Below, piece after piece: positions 18,013 to 27,061 of a stretch of 64,000 nt of DNA. The stretch is taken from the NCBI RefSeq assembly GCF_013387465.1, contig NZ_VYGV01000026.1, forward strand, positions 1-64,000, in the 5' to 3' direction. The notes under the pieces were generated by a model. The model was not told the DNA's origin and ran no database searches. It saw only the letters and a program-made list of their open reading frames with translations. Every line of letters starts with the position of its first letter. Position 1 is the stretch's first letter. The DNA comes from Hydrogenophaga aromaticivorans. Its GTDB lineage: Bacteria > Pseudomonadota > Gammaproteobacteria > Burkholderiales > Burkholderiaceae_C. Position numbers and translations under genes: made by a program.

Positions 18013-19656
18013 ATGCTGAAAAACCTGCCTCCGCTGGCGCCGTTCCGTCCCCGGCTGCTGAACGACCTCAAGGGTTACAACGGCGAGAAACTGGTCAAGG
18101 ACATGGGGGCCGGTGCCACCGTGGGCATCGTGGCGCTGCCGCTGGCCATGGCGTTTGCCATCGCCAGCGGGCTCAAGCCCGAGGCGGGTCTGTGGACCGC
18201 CATCATCGCGGGCTTCCTCATCTCGGCGCTGGGCGGCACCTCGGTGCAGATCGGCGGCCCGGCGGGCGCCTTCATCGTCATCGTCTACGGCATCGTCGAA
18301 CGTTATGGCGTGGCCAACCTGCTGATCGCCACCGCCAGCGCGGGTGTGCTGCTGTTCCTGCTGGGCCTGTTCCGGCTGGGCAACCTGGTGCGCTACGTGC
18401 CGGTGAGTGTGGTGATCGGTTTCACCAACGGCATCGCGGTGCTGATCGGGCTGTCGCAGGTGCGCGACTGGCTCGGGCTGGACATCGCCAAGATGCCGGG
18501 CGACTTCTTCGGACAGATCGGTGCGCTCAGCCAGCACCTGCACAGCTTCAACGCCTACGCCTTCGGCCTCGGCGCCCTCTGTGTGATCGGCCTGTTCATC
18601 TGGCCCCGCCTGTGGGCGGTGGATTCGCAGTTCCGCCGCCAGCTGGACCAGATCGACACCGTGAGCGCGCTCAAGGCCACCTCGCGCCTGCCCGCCCCGG
18701 TGGTGGCACTGGTCACGCTCTCGCTGCTGGCCTGGGCCCTGAGCATGCCGGTCGAGACGATCGGCTCCCGCTTCGGCGGCATCCCGCAGGGCGTGCCGGC
18801 CTTCGAGCTGCCCGATTTTTCATGGGAAACCGTGCGCCTGCTGGTCACGCCCACCCTCACCATCGCCATCCTCGGCGCCATCGAGTCGCTGCTGTGCGCC
18901 CGCGTGGCCGACCAGCTGAGCGACACCCCCAAGCACGATCCCAACCAGGAACTCATGGCGCAAGGCGTGGCCAATGTGGTGGTGCCTTTCTTTGGCGGCA
19001 TGCCCGCCACCGGCACCATCGCCCGCACCGTGACCAACATCCGCTCGGGCGCGGTGTCGCCCGTGGCGGGCATCGTGCACTCCGCCACCCTGGCCGCGGT
19101 GGTGCTGATCGCCGCGCCGCTGGCGGCGCACATTCCGCTCGCGGTGCTGGCCGGCGTGCTGCTGTTCGTGGCCTGGAACATGGGTGAATGGCGCGAGTTC
19201 GGCCGCCTCAAGCAGTTCACCAACCACTACCGGCTGATGATGGTGTCCACCTTTCTGGTGACCATCATCTTCGACCTGACAGTGGCGGTGGAGCTCGGCT
19301 TGGTGATGGCCTGCTTCCTCTTCGTGCGCCGCCAGAGCGACATCTTCCGGGCCGATCCGTTGGCCAGCAACGAACACCAGCTCACCTACCGCCTCTACGG
19401 CTCGCTGTTCTTCGGCGCGGTGGCCAAGATCGACCCGATCGTGAACGCCGTGGAGCGGGGCCCCGCCGGCCTGAATGTGATGCTCGACGCCACCCAGCTG
19501 ATCTCGCTCGACACCACCGGGCTCGACGCCCTGGAGCAACTGCACAAGGCAGTGGCAAAGCGCGGCGGGCACCTGGGCATGGTGGGCGTGAACCCCCAAC
19601 CACGATCGCTGATTGAGCGCTCGGGTTTTGCCGCCCACCTGCACACCTTCCACTGA
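18013..19656 (+). CDS. SulP-family anion transporter with STAS domain
   Basis: An inner-membrane anion transporter (547 residues from ATG 18013; AAAGGT lies upstream). The transmembrane region shows SulP/SLC26 motifs, such as AFAIASGLKPEAGLWTAII and GGPAGAFIVIVYGI. The C-terminal STAS domain (about residues 455-545) contains the LDATQLISLDTTGLDALEQL core. The substrate may be sulfate, bicarbonate or a dicarboxylate and cannot be told from sequence. A TTG two codons upstream is also in frame. Confidence 0.92.
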   Translation: MLKNLPPLAPFRPRLLNDLKGYNGEKLVKDMGAGATVGIVALPLAMAFAIASGLKPEAGLWTAIIAGFLISALGGTSVQIGGPAGAFIVIVYGIVERYGVANLLIATASAGVLLFLLGLFRLGNLVRYVPVSVVIGFTNGIAVLIGLSQVRDWLGLDIAKMPGDFFGQIGALSQHLHSFNAYAFGLGALCVIGLFIWPRLWAVDSQFRRQLDQIDTVSALKATSRLPAPVVALVTLSLLAWALSMPVETIGSRFGGIPQGVPAFELPDFSWETVRLLVTPTLTIAILGAIESLLCARVADQLSDTPKHDPNQELMAQGVANVVVPFFGGMPATGTIARTVTNIRSGAVSPVAGIVHSATLAAVVLIAAPLAAHIPLAVLAGVLLFVAWNMGEWREFGRLKQFTNHYRLMMVSTFLVTIIFDLTVAVELGLVMACFLFVRRQSDIFRADPLASNEHQLTYRLYGSLFFGAVAKIDPIVNAVERGPAGLNVMLDATQLISLDTTGLDALEQLHKAVAKRGGHLGMVGVNPQPRSLIERSGFAAHLHTFH

Positions 19657-19662
19657 GGGTTT

Positions 19663-19993
19663 CAGCCGCAAGGTGACCGCCACGCCCAGGCGTGCGCCAG
19701 TCCCGACGCCTCTCAGGCCGGGCTGCTCCACCTGGCCCGCCACCCGACGGCCAGTCTGGTGCTCAAGTGCATGGGACGGGCGCATCCCGGACGACGGTTT
19801 CCTGCTCTTTTCGTCGGTGCCCTATGAAGACATCGGTGTGGACCGTGCCCGCGCGGTGCTCAAATCGCACTTCATGGCCCGGTTTGCCGCCGCCGTGCTG
19901 CGCGAATCCCATCCGGACCTGGTGGCACGGATGACGGTGCGTCAGACGGTGCTCAACTGGCACAGCCGGGCGGTGGAGGCCCTGGACCGCTAA
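19663..19993 (+). pseudogene. Frameshifted or decayed coding remnant, family not recognised
   Basis: The 377 bp between the SulP gene and the DUF3460 gene hold no intact gene. One frame reads as plausible protein up to HPTASLVLKCMG (about 19699-19773). Another then takes over from RIPDDGFLLFSSVPYED to a TAA at 19991-19993. Both segments have the GC-rich third positions of neighbouring genes, and the switch needs a single frameshift near 19772-19785. It could be a pseudogene, a sequencing indel or a short real gene in the second frame. I do not recognise the product. Confidence 0.4.
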
Positions 19994-20007
19994 AATCGCC
20001 GGTCCAG
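19982..20007. promoter_or_regulatory. Inverted repeat with a TAAAAT box in its loop, upstream of the DUF3460 gene
   Basis: Eight-base arms (19982-19989 and 20000-20007) flank a loop containing TAAAAT (19991-19996), a plausible -10 element 38 bp before the next gene. It may be an operator over a promoter. No -35 element is evident. Confidence 0.35.
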
Positions 20008-20033
20008 CCCAAACCCACCCACCGACGAACACC

Positions 20034-20246
20034 ATGTCCTTCTTCGCCCGCCCGCACTACTCGTCTGACGCGACACAGTTCCTCGACAAGCTCAAGGCCG
20101 ACAAGCCGCAACTGGAGCAGGAGCAGCGCGAGGGCCGTTCGCTGCTGTGGGACAAGCAGATCGACCGCGACTTCCAGTCCCAGGCCACCGCCTCGACCGT
20201 GCCCCAGCAGCCCTACGTGTACCAGACCGGTTCCGATCACACCTGA
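20034..20246 (+). CDS. DUF3460 family protein
   Basis: A 70-residue cytoplasmic protein of unknown function, characteristic of Burkholderiales. It begins MSFFARPHYSSDATQFLD and has the conserved middle EGRSLLWDKQIDRDFQ. It is followed after 29 bp by scpA, a common arrangement in these bacteria, so the two are probably cotranscribed. Confidence 0.85.
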   Translation: MSFFARPHYSSDATQFLDKLKADKPQLEQEQREGRSLLWDKQIDRDFQSQATASTVPQQPYVYQTGSDHT

Positions 20247-20275
20247 GCGCTGATCGCGCCCGCGGGTCCCACCCC

Positions 20276-21130
20276 ATGAGCAACGAGGCCAGCACACTCG
20301 AAGCAGTCCCTGACGGGCTCGACGCGATGATGCCCGCTGTGGTGGACCAGGTGGCGCTGGCCCGCCTGTACGGTGAACCGCTGTTCACCATGCCGCGCGA
20401 CCTGTACATCCCGCCGGACGCGCTGCAGGTCTTCCTCGAAGCTTTCGAGGGCCCGCTGGACCTGCTGCTCTACCTGATCCGCAAGCAGAACTTCAACATC
20501 CTCGACATCCCGATGGCGGCGGTGACGCGCCAGTACCTGAGCTACGTGGACGAGATCCGCGCCAGCAACCTGGAGCTGGCGGCCGAATACCTGCTGATGG
20601 CGGCGATGCTGATCGAGATCAAGTCGCGCATGCTGCTGCCGCCCAAAAAGACGGCCGAAGGCGAAGAAGCCGAAGACCCGCGCGCCGAACTGGTGCGCCG
20701 CCTGCTCGAATACGAGCAGATGAAGCTGGCCGGCCAGCGGCTGGCCGAGATGCCGCAGTACGGCCGCGACTTCCTGCGTGCGCAGGTTTTTGTCGAGCAG
20801 GCGCTGGCACCGCGTTTCCCGGACGTGGCTGTGCTCGACCTGCAAAGCGCCTGGCGCGACATCCTCAAACGCGCCAAGCTGGTCCAGCACCACAAGATCA
20901 GCCGCGAAGAGCTTTCGGTGCGCGAACACATGAGCATCGTGCTGCGCCGCCTGCAGGGCAAGAAGTTCGTCGAATTCGGCGAACTTTTCGACCCGTCCAG
21001 GGGACAGCAGGTGCTGGTGGTGACCTTCATTGCCATGCTCGAGCTGGCCAAGGAAACCCTGATCGAACTCACCCAGGCCGAGGCGTTTGCCCCGATTTAT
21101 GTGCGCCTGGCCTACACCCCCACACCATGA
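20276..21130 (+). CDS. scpA: Segregation and condensation protein A
   Basis: The kleisin subunit of the bacterial condensin (SMC-ScpAB), which compacts and segregates the chromosome. It has 284 residues from ATG 20276. The N-terminal SMC-binding region contains FEGPLDLLLYLIRKQNFNI, and the C-terminal winged helix contains SREELSVREHMSIVLRRLQ. In-frame extension to 20147 would overlap the DUF3460 gene and is rejected. The stop overlaps an ATG (21127) that opens a 24-codon ORF. Confidence 0.93.
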   Translation: MSNEASTLEAVPDGLDAMMPAVVDQVALARLYGEPLFTMPRDLYIPPDALQVFLEAFEGPLDLLLYLIRKQNFNILDIPMAAVTRQYLSYVDEIRASNLELAAEYLLMAAMLIEIKSRMLLPPKKTAEGEEAEDPRAELVRRLLEYEQMKLAGQRLAEMPQYGRDFLRAQVFVEQALAPRFPDVAVLDLQSAWRDILKRAKLVQHHKISREELSVREHMSIVLRRLQGKKFVEFGELFDPSRGQQVLVVTFIAMLELAKETLIELTQAEAFAPIYVRLAYTPTP

Positions 21131-21201
21131 GCCGCCCCGCTCCGCCGCTTCGCGGGTCGCTGACCCTGAAGACCGGCAGCGACCCGGCCGTGGCTCTTTG
21201 A
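21127..21201 (+). CDS. Possible 24-residue small ORF coupled to scpA
   Basis: ATG at 21127 overlaps the scpA stop (ATGA), and the frame runs 24 codons (MSRPAPPLRGSLTLKTGSDP...) to TGA at 21199-21201, just before nadB. The overlap is typical of translational coupling. The peptide matches nothing I recognise, and it could be the truncated start of a lost gene. Confidence 0.3.
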   Translation: MSRPAPPLRGSLTLKTGSDPAVAL

Positions 21202-21211
21202 TCGCTCCCCC

Positions 21212-22816
21212 ATGACCACCACCCATTCGTTCGACGTCATCATCATCGGCAGCGGTCTCGCGGGCCTCACGGCCGCCCTGCGTCTGGCGCCCACCCACCG
21301 CGTGGCGGTGGTGACCAAGCGCGGCATCTCCGACGGCTCCAGCAACTGGGCCCAGGGCGGCATCGCCGCCGTGCTGGCCGAAGGCGACAGCTACGCCTCG
21401 CACGTGGACGACACGCTGGTCGCCGGTGCGGGCCTGTGCGACCTCGAAGCCACCCGCTTCACGGTGGAAAACGCACCGGCCGCCATCGCCTGGCTGCAGG
21501 AGCTGGGCGTGCCCTTCTCCACCGAGAACGGCGCCCTGCACCTCACCCGCGAGGGAGGCCACACCCACCGGCGCATCGTGCACGCCACCGACGCCACCGG
21601 CGCGGCCGTGCAGACCACGTTGAGCGAGCTCGCCCGTTCGACACCCGGCATCACGTTCTTCGAGAACCACATGCTGGTCGACCTGATCACCGACAGCAAG
21701 CTGCCCGGCCACGAGCCGGGTGCTGCAGCCTTGCGCTGCCACGGTGCCTATGTGCTCGATGTGGACCGCGACGAGGTCGAAACCTTCAGCGCACCGCACA
21801 CCATCCTGGCCACCGGCGGCGCGGGCAAGGTCTACCTGTACACCACCAACCCCGACACCGCCACCGGTGACGGCATCGCGGCCGCCTGGCGCGCCGGCTG
21901 CCGCGTGGGCAACATGGAATTCATCCAGTTCCACCCCACCTGCCTGTACCACCCCAACGTCAAGAACTTCCTGATCACCGAGGCGGTGCGGGGTGAAGGC
22001 GGTCAGCTCAAGCTGCCCCCCCATCTGGGCAGCCACCGCTTCATGCCCGACCACGATCCGCGCGCCGAACTGGCTCCGCGCGACGTGGTGGCCCGGGCCA
22101 TCGACTTCGAGATGAAGAAACATGGCCTGGACTGCGTGCACCTGGACATTTCGCACCACAGCCCGGAGTTCCTGCAGGAACACTTCCCGAACATCCTGGC
22201 CCGCTGCGCCGAACTCGGCATCGACATCACCCGTGAACCGATCCCTGTCGTGCCGGCCGCGCACTACACCTGCGGTGGTGTCGTCACCGACCTCGAAGGT
22301 CACACCGACCTCAGCGGCCTGTACGCCGTGGGTGAAACCACCTGCACCGGCCTGCACGGCGCCAACCGCCTGGCCAGCAACTCGCTGGTGGAATGCATGG
22401 TGTTCGCCCAGGCTGCCGTGGGCGCGATACGCGCAGCCGACGCACCGCGGCCTCCCGAACTCCCTCAGTGGGACGAAAGCCGCGTCACCGACGCCGACGA
22501 ACAGGTGGTGATTTCCCACAACTGGGACGAACTGCGCCGCTTCATGTGGGACTACGTCGGCATCGTGCGCACCGACAAGCGCCTGGAGCGTGCCGCGCAC
22601 CGCATCACGCTGCTGCAACGCGAAATCCACGAGTTCTATTCGCAGTTCCACGTCACCCGCGACCTGCTCGAACTGCGCAACCTGGTGCAGGTGGCCGACC
22701 TGATCGTCATGTCGGCCATGCTGCGGCACGAAAGCCGCGGCCTGCACTTCAGCCGCGACTACCCCGATCTGCTGCCCGAAGCCAAGCCGACCATCCTGGT
22801 GCCCCCCGCCCGCTGA
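21212..22816 (+). CDS. nadB: L-aspartate oxidase
   Basis: An FAD flavoprotein that oxidises L-aspartate to iminoaspartate, the first step of de novo NAD synthesis. It has 534 residues. The FAD-binding motif DVIIIGSGLAGLTAALRL is at residues about 8-25, and the active-site region QGGIAAVLAEGDSYASHVDDT follows. The second FAD region VGETTCTGLHGANRLASNSL and the C-terminal helical domain are intact. nadA and nadC are not adjacent in this window. Confidence 0.95.
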   Translation: MTTTHSFDVIIIGSGLAGLTAALRLAPTHRVAVVTKRGISDGSSNWAQGGIAAVLAEGDSYASHVDDTLVAGAGLCDLEATRFTVENAPAAIAWLQELGVPFSTENGALHLTREGGHTHRRIVHATDATGAAVQTTLSELARSTPGITFFENHMLVDLITDSKLPGHEPGAAALRCHGAYVLDVDRDEVETFSAPHTILATGGAGKVYLYTTNPDTATGDGIAAAWRAGCRVGNMEFIQFHPTCLYHPNVKNFLITEAVRGEGGQLKLPPHLGSHRFMPDHDPRAELAPRDVVARAIDFEMKKHGLDCVHLDISHHSPEFLQEHFPNILARCAELGIDITREPIPVVPAAHYTCGGVVTDLEGHTDLSGLYAVGETTCTGLHGANRLASNSLVECMVFAQAAVGAIRAADAPRPPELPQWDESRVTDADEQVVISHNWDELRRFMWDYVGIVRTDKRLERAAHRITLLQREIHEFYSQFHVTRDLLELRNLVQVADLIVMSAMLRHESRGLHFSRDYPDLLPEAKPTILVPPAR

Positions 22817-22917
22817 ACACGCAGGTCCAGGCGGGCTTTCGGGCCCGCACGCCCCCTCCTGGAGCTCCCGTAGCACCAGCGCCGACCACGATATGGTTCT
22901 CGCGCTAAAGTACTGGG

Positions 22918-25167
22918 ATGCCAACCGCCGCCGATCCGGTCATCGTCAAACCCGCTAATGGCCAGGCCAGCCCTGCGGCCAGTGCGGCTGCGGCCAGCTT
23001 TGCCGCACTGGTCGGCAAGCTGGATTACCTGAGCGCGGGCGAGATCGAAAACGTGCGTCAGGCCTACCGTTTTGCCGATGAAGCCCACCTGGGCCAGATG
23101 CGCAAGAACGGCGACCCTTACATCACCCACCCGATCGCCGTCGCCGCCCAGTGCGCCGAATGGAAGCTCGATGCCCAGGCCCTGATGGCCGCGCTGATGC
23201 ACGACGCCATCGAAGACTGCGGTGTCACCAAACAGGACCTGGTGGAACGGTTTGGCGCGCCGGTGGCCGACCTGGTCGACGGACTGACCAAGCTCGAAAA
23301 GCTGGAGTTCGACACCCGGGAACAGAACCAGGCCGAATCGTTTCGCAAGATGCTGCTGGCCATGGCCAAGGATGTGCGCGTCATCCTGATCAAGCTGGCC
23401 GACCGCACCCACAACATGCGCACCATGGGCGACATGCCGCGCAGCAAATGGAAGCGCATCAGCAGCGAGACGCTGGAGATCTACGCCCCGATCGCGCACC
23501 GCCTCGGCCTGAACTTCACCTACCGCGAGCTGCAGGACCTTGCCTTCCGTTTCCTGAACCCCTGGCGCTACGAAGTCCTGTCCAAGGCGCTGAACAAATC
23601 GCGCAACCGCCGCAAAGACCTGATCGCCCGCGTCCAGGGCGAGGTGGACACCGCGTTCCGGCAATTTGGCCTCTCCGTGCGCATCATGGGTCGCGAGAAG
23701 ACGCTCTATTCCGTCTACCGCAAGATGGACAGCAAACACCTGTCGTTCTCGCAGGTGACCGACATCTACGGTTTTCGCATCGTCGTGCCCGAGCTCTCCG
23801 ATTGCTACACCGCCATGGGCGTGTTGCACCAGCTCTACAAGCCCTTGCCCGGCAAGTTCCGCGACTACGTCGCCATTCCCAAGGTCAATGGCTACCAGTC
23901 GCTGCACACCACGCTGATCGGCCCCTTCGGCACCAACATCGAATTCCAGCTGCGCACCCACGCCATGGACGTGGTGGCCGAATCCGGCGTGGCGGCCCAC
24001 TGGCTCTACAAGGCCAGCGAGCCCAACAGCGACACCTCGCAACACCTGGGCACGCAGTGGCTGCAGTCGCTGCTGGACATCCAGCAGGAAACCCACGACG
24101 CCAGCGAGTTCTGGGACCACATCAAGATCGACCTGTTCCCCGACGCGGTCTACGTGTTCACCCCCAAGAGCAAGATCATGGCGCTGCCGCGCGGTGCCAC
24201 CGTGATGGACTTCGCCTACGCGATCCACAGCGGCGTGGGCAACCGGGCGGTGGCCGTCCGGATCAATGGCGAACAGCGGCCCCTGCGCACCGAACTGAAC
24301 AACGGGGACATCGTCGAAATCATCACCAGCGACAGCGCGGAGCCCAATCCTGCCTGGCTCTCGTTCGTGAAGACCGGGCGCGCGCGCTCCAAGATCCGCC
24401 ACCACCTCAAGACACTGGCGCAGGAAAAATCGAACGAACTGGGCGAACGCATGCTGGGTCAGGCCCTGCGCTCCGAAGGCATCGCACCCCTGCCGACCGA
24501 AGACGGCCCCTACAAGGCCACCTGGGAAAAGCTGCTGCGCTTCACCGGCAACAAGACGCGCAGTGAACTGCTATCGGACATCGGCATGGGCAAGCGCATC
24601 GCCAGCATGGTGGGCAAGAAACTTGCGGTGCTGCTGGCAGAAACCGGGCTCAAACCCGACGCCTTGCTGATCAGCACCGAACGCTACGCCAGCGGAGAAG
24701 ACGAATCGGTCTCCCAGGGCGTGGTCAGCCTGGACGGCAGCGAAGGCCTGTCGGTGCAATACGCCCCGTGCTGCAAACCCATTCCGGGGGACCGCATCGT
24801 GGGCTATCTGGGGCGCGGCGAAGGCCTGACGGTGCACGCCGAAGACTGCCCCACGGGCAAACGCCTGCTCGCGCGCGACAGCGAGCGTTTCCTGCAGGTG
24901 GAGTGGGCCGACGAACCGGTGCGCCCGTTCGAAACCATGGTGCTCGTCACCGTGACCAACGGCAAAGGCGTGCTGGCGCGCGTGGCTTCGGCCATCGCAG
25001 CGGCCGAAGCCGACATCACCCACGTGGACATGGGCGACGAACCCGCCCAGACCGCCACCGACATCCGGTTCTCGATCTCGGTGCGCGACCGCCAGCACCT
25101 GGCCGACGTGCTGCGCAGCCTCAAACGCACCACCTCGGTCCTCAAGGCCCAGCGCTACAAGCCCTGA
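22918..25167 (+). CDS. spoT: Bifunctional (p)ppGpp synthetase/hydrolase (SpoT-type RSH)
   Basis: A 749-residue Rel/Spo homologue that makes and degrades the alarmone (p)ppGpp. The hydrolase domain has an intact HD motif (HDAIED, from residue 95), and the synthetase domain follows (GREKTLYSVYRKM near residue 259). A TGS domain starts near residue 409 (VYVFTPKSKIMALPRGAT), and an ACT domain lies at about 670-745. The intact HD motif separates it from synthetase-only RelA. It is monocistronic or follows nadB by 101 bp. Confidence 0.93.
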   Translation: MPTAADPVIVKPANGQASPAASAAAASFAALVGKLDYLSAGEIENVRQAYRFADEAHLGQMRKNGDPYITHPIAVAAQCAEWKLDAQALMAALMHDAIEDCGVTKQDLVERFGAPVADLVDGLTKLEKLEFDTREQNQAESFRKMLLAMAKDVRVILIKLADRTHNMRTMGDMPRSKWKRISSETLEIYAPIAHRLGLNFTYRELQDLAFRFLNPWRYEVLSKALNKSRNRRKDLIARVQGEVDTAFRQFGLSVRIMGREKTLYSVYRKMDSKHLSFSQVTDIYGFRIVVPELSDCYTAMGVLHQLYKPLPGKFRDYVAIPKVNGYQSLHTTLIGPFGTNIEFQLRTHAMDVVAESGVAAHWLYKASEPNSDTSQHLGTQWLQSLLDIQQETHDASEFWDHIKIDLFPDAVYVFTPKSKIMALPRGATVMDFAYAIHSGVGNRAVAVRINGEQRPLRTELNNGDIVEIITSDSAEPNPAWLSFVKTGRARSKIRHHLKTLAQEKSNELGERMLGQALRSEGIAPLPTEDGPYKATWEKLLRFTGNKTRSELLSDIGMGKRIASMVGKKLAVLLAETGLKPDALLISTERYASGEDESVSQGVVSLDGSEGLSVQYAPCCKPIPGDRIVGYLGRGEGLTVHAEDCPTGKRLLARDSERFLQVEWADEPVRPFETMVLVTVTNGKGVLARVASAIAAAEADITHVDMGDEPAQTATDIRFSISVRDRQHLADVLRSLKRTTSVLKAQRYKP

Positions 25168-25180
25168 CACCCCGCTGGGC

Positions 25181-25744
25181 TCAGGGTGCCGCCGGGTATT
25201 CCACCGACAGTATCTCCAGTTCCTGCACCCCGCCCGGCACGACCAGACGCACCACGTCGCCCACACGGGCCTTGAGCAGGGCCCGCGCCACCGGTGAAAC
25301 CCAGCTGATCTGGCCCTGGGCGCTGTCGGCCTCATCCACGCCCAGGATGGTGACGGTGGTTTCAGCGCCGGTCCCGTCGGCATAGCAGACCGTGGCGCCA
25401 AAAAACACCTGTTCACCCCCGTGGTGCATCGACGAGTCGACCACCTCGGCGATCTCCAGGCGCTGGGTCAGAAAGCGGATGCGGCGGTCGATCTCGCGCA
25501 GGCGCTTCTTGCCATAGAGGTAATCGCCGTTTTCGGAGCGGTCGCCGTTGCTGGCCGCCCAGTGCACGATCTCAACGATCCTGGGGCGCTCGTCGTCGAT
25601 CAGGGTGAACAGTTCGCTGCGCAGCCGCTCGTAGCCCGTGCGGGTGATGTAGTTGATGCCGCTGGGTGCCGGGGCTGGAGCCGGCAGGTCGTCACCGTCC
25701 TGCCCGTCCTGGGAATCGGACTCGCGGGTGAAAGCCTTGCTCAT
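25181..25744 (-). CDS. greB: Transcription elongation factor GreB
   Basis: Rescues backtracked RNA polymerase by stimulating transcript cleavage. The coiled-coil tip with its acidic pair is intact (NGDRSENGDYLYGKKRLREID), and the C-terminal FKBP-like domain follows. At 187 residues it is about 27 longer than usual because of an acidic, Pro/Ala-rich N-terminal extension ahead of INYITRTGYERL. ATG 25744 gives this form; no better internal start is obvious. It converges with spoT across 13 bp. Confidence 0.9.
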   Translation of the reverse strand: MSKAFTRESDSQDGQDGDDLPAPAPAPSGINYITRTGYERLRSELFTLIDDERPRIVEIVHWAASNGDRSENGDYLYGKKRLREIDRRIRFLTQRLEIAEVVDSSMHHGGEQVFFGATVCYADGTGAETTVTILGVDEADSAQGQISWVSPVARALLKARVGDVVRLVVPGGVQELEILSVEYPAAP

Positions 25745-25782
25745 GAATGCGGGGCTCCTGGTCGATGGGTGCGACAGAAACG

Positions 25783-25813
25783 AAAAAGCCTGCAGCTTTT
25801 GGCTGCAGGCTTT
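25783..25813 (-). terminator. Rho-independent terminator of the tRNA-Arg transcript
   Basis: Twelve-base arms (25785-25796 and 25802-25813) form a hairpin. On the minus strand it ends in a T5 run, directly after the tRNA-Arg gene. Confidence 0.85.
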
Positions 25814-25818
25814 CCATT

Positions 25819-25895
25819 TGGTGCGGCTGGCAGGAATTGAACCCACGACCCCTTGGTTCGTAGCCAAGTACTCTATCCAGCTGAGCTACAGCCGC
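25819..25895 (-). tRNA. tRNA-Arg (anticodon ACG)
   Basis: A 77-nt cloverleaf with encoded CCA. The acceptor stem is GCGGCTG/CAGCCGC, and the anticodon loop CTACGAA gives ACG. The T-loop GTTCAATTC is standard. It lies 29 bp downstream of the CAT tRNA on the same strand. Confidence 0.95.
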
Positions 25896-25900
25896 TAAGC

Positions 25901-25924
25901 TTTGAATTATAGCACGGGTTTTTT
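25901..25924 (-). promoter_or_regulatory. Possible -10 element between the two tRNA genes
   Basis: A perfect TATAAT (complement of ATTATA in this spacer) precedes tRNA-Arg on the minus strand. No good -35 hexamer is seen, so tRNA-Arg may have a weak promoter of its own besides read-through from the upstream tRNA. Confidence 0.35.
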
Positions 25925-26001
25925 TGGTAGGCCGTGTTGGACTTGAACCAACGACCAAAGGATTATGAGTCCTCTGCTCTAACCAACTGAGCTAACGGCC
26001 C
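25925..26001 (-). tRNA. tRNA with CAT anticodon (tRNA-Ile2 or elongator tRNA-Met)
   Basis: A 77-nt cloverleaf with encoded CCA. The anticodon loop CTCATAA gives CAT. The variable region TTGGTCG and anticodon stem GGACT resemble the lysidine-modified tRNA-Ile2 more than elongator Met. The first acceptor pair is G1:U72, not Watson-Crick. The lack of a C1-A72 mismatch rules out the initiator tRNA. Confidence 0.85.
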
Positions 26002-26035
26002 ACAAGGCGACGATTGTAGGGGTTGGCTACCGGCT

Positions 26036-27061
26036 TCAGCCGGGCTTGCCATGGCTCAGGGCGTTGCTCACCAGCTTGGCCGTCACGTCGACGATCTGGA
26101 TCATGCGGTCGTAGGGCATGCGCTGCGGTCCGATCACACCCAGTGTGCCCACCACCTGGCCATCCACCTCGTAGGGTGCGGTGACCACCGACAGGGCTTC
26201 GAACGGCACCACCTGGCTCTCGCCACCGATGTAGATGCGCACGCCGTCGGCCTGCGCCGAGACGTCGAGCAGGCGGATGAGTTGCGTCTTCTGCTCGAAC
26301 AGGTCGAACATGCGCCGCAGATTGCCCATGTCGCTGGAAAACTCGCTCACCGACAGCAGGTTCCGTTCACCCGAGACCACCACTTCGTCCTGCTCTCCCT
26401 TGGCGTCCTCGCCGATGTCCACCGCGGCCTGCATCAGCGAAGCGATCTCGCCCCGCAGGGCATCCACTTCCACCTTCAGGCGCGCCCGCACCTCTTCCAT
26501 CGTCAGCCCCGAGTAGTGGGCATTGAGGAAGTTGGCCGCCTCCTGCAACTGGGTCTGGCTGAAGTTCACCTGGGTGTGGATGATGCGGTTCTGCACATCG
26601 CCATCGGGCGACACCAGGATCACCAGCACGCGGCGTTCGGACAGGCTCAGGAATTCGATGTGCCGGAACACCGAGGCGCGCCGCGGCGCCATCACGACGC
26701 CCACAAAGTGCGACAGGCTGGACAGCATCTGGGCCGCGTTGCTGATGACGCGCTGGGGCTGCCCGGCTTCGATGCCGTGCGTCCCCATGTCGCTCACCGG
26801 GGGGAATCCTTCCCGCCGCACCGTGAGCATCGTGTCGACAAAAAGCCGGTAGCCCCGCGCCGTGGGAATGCGGCCCGCCGAGGTGTGCGGACTCGCGATG
26901 AGACCCAGTTCTTCCAGGTCGCTCATGACGTTGCGGATGGTGGCCGGCGAAAGCTCCAGCCCCGCGGCCTTGGCCAGCGTGCGCGAACCCACGGGCTGCC
27001 CGTCGGCGATGTATCGCTCGACGAGAGCCTTGAGCAGCAGTTTGGCGCGGTCATCCAGCAT
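26036..27061 (-). CDS. hrcA: Heat-inducible transcription repressor HrcA
   Basis: Represses heat-shock genes by binding CIRCE elements with GroE as co-regulator. It has 341 residues. The N-terminal winged helix (residues about 1-75) has YIADGQPVGSRTLAKAAGLELSPATIRN-type sequence, followed by the GAF-like HrcA domain. ATG 27061 begins MLDDRAKLLLKALVERY. I saw no CIRCE repeat upstream of it, so it is probably not strongly autoregulated. Confidence 0.93.
   Translation of the reverse strand: MLDDRAKLLLKALVERYIADGQPVGSRTLAKAAGLELSPATIRNVMSDLEELGLIASPHTSAGRIPTARGYRLFVDTMLTVRREGFPPVSDMGTHGIEAGQPQRVISNAAQMLSSLSHFVGVVMAPRRASVFRHIEFLSLSERRVLVILVSPDGDVQNRIIHTQVNFSQTQLQEAANFLNAHYSGLTMEEVRARLKVEVDALRGEIASLMQAAVDIGEDAKGEQDEVVVSGERNLLSVSEFSSDMGNLRRMFDLFEQKTQLIRLLDVSAQADGVRIYIGGESQVVPFEALSVVTAPYEVDGQVVGTLGVIGPQRMPYDRMIQIVDVTAKLVSNALSHGKPG

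Noticed and set aside
19624..19773. Read-through of the SulP gene into the remnant, which shares its frame after the stop
   Set aside because: The SulP STAS domain ends normally before the TGA, and the extension lacks any known SulP homology.
20237..22924. A long minus-strand frame opposite scpA and nadB
   Set aside because: It is a low-information shadow ORF, and both plus-strand genes are complete and conserved.
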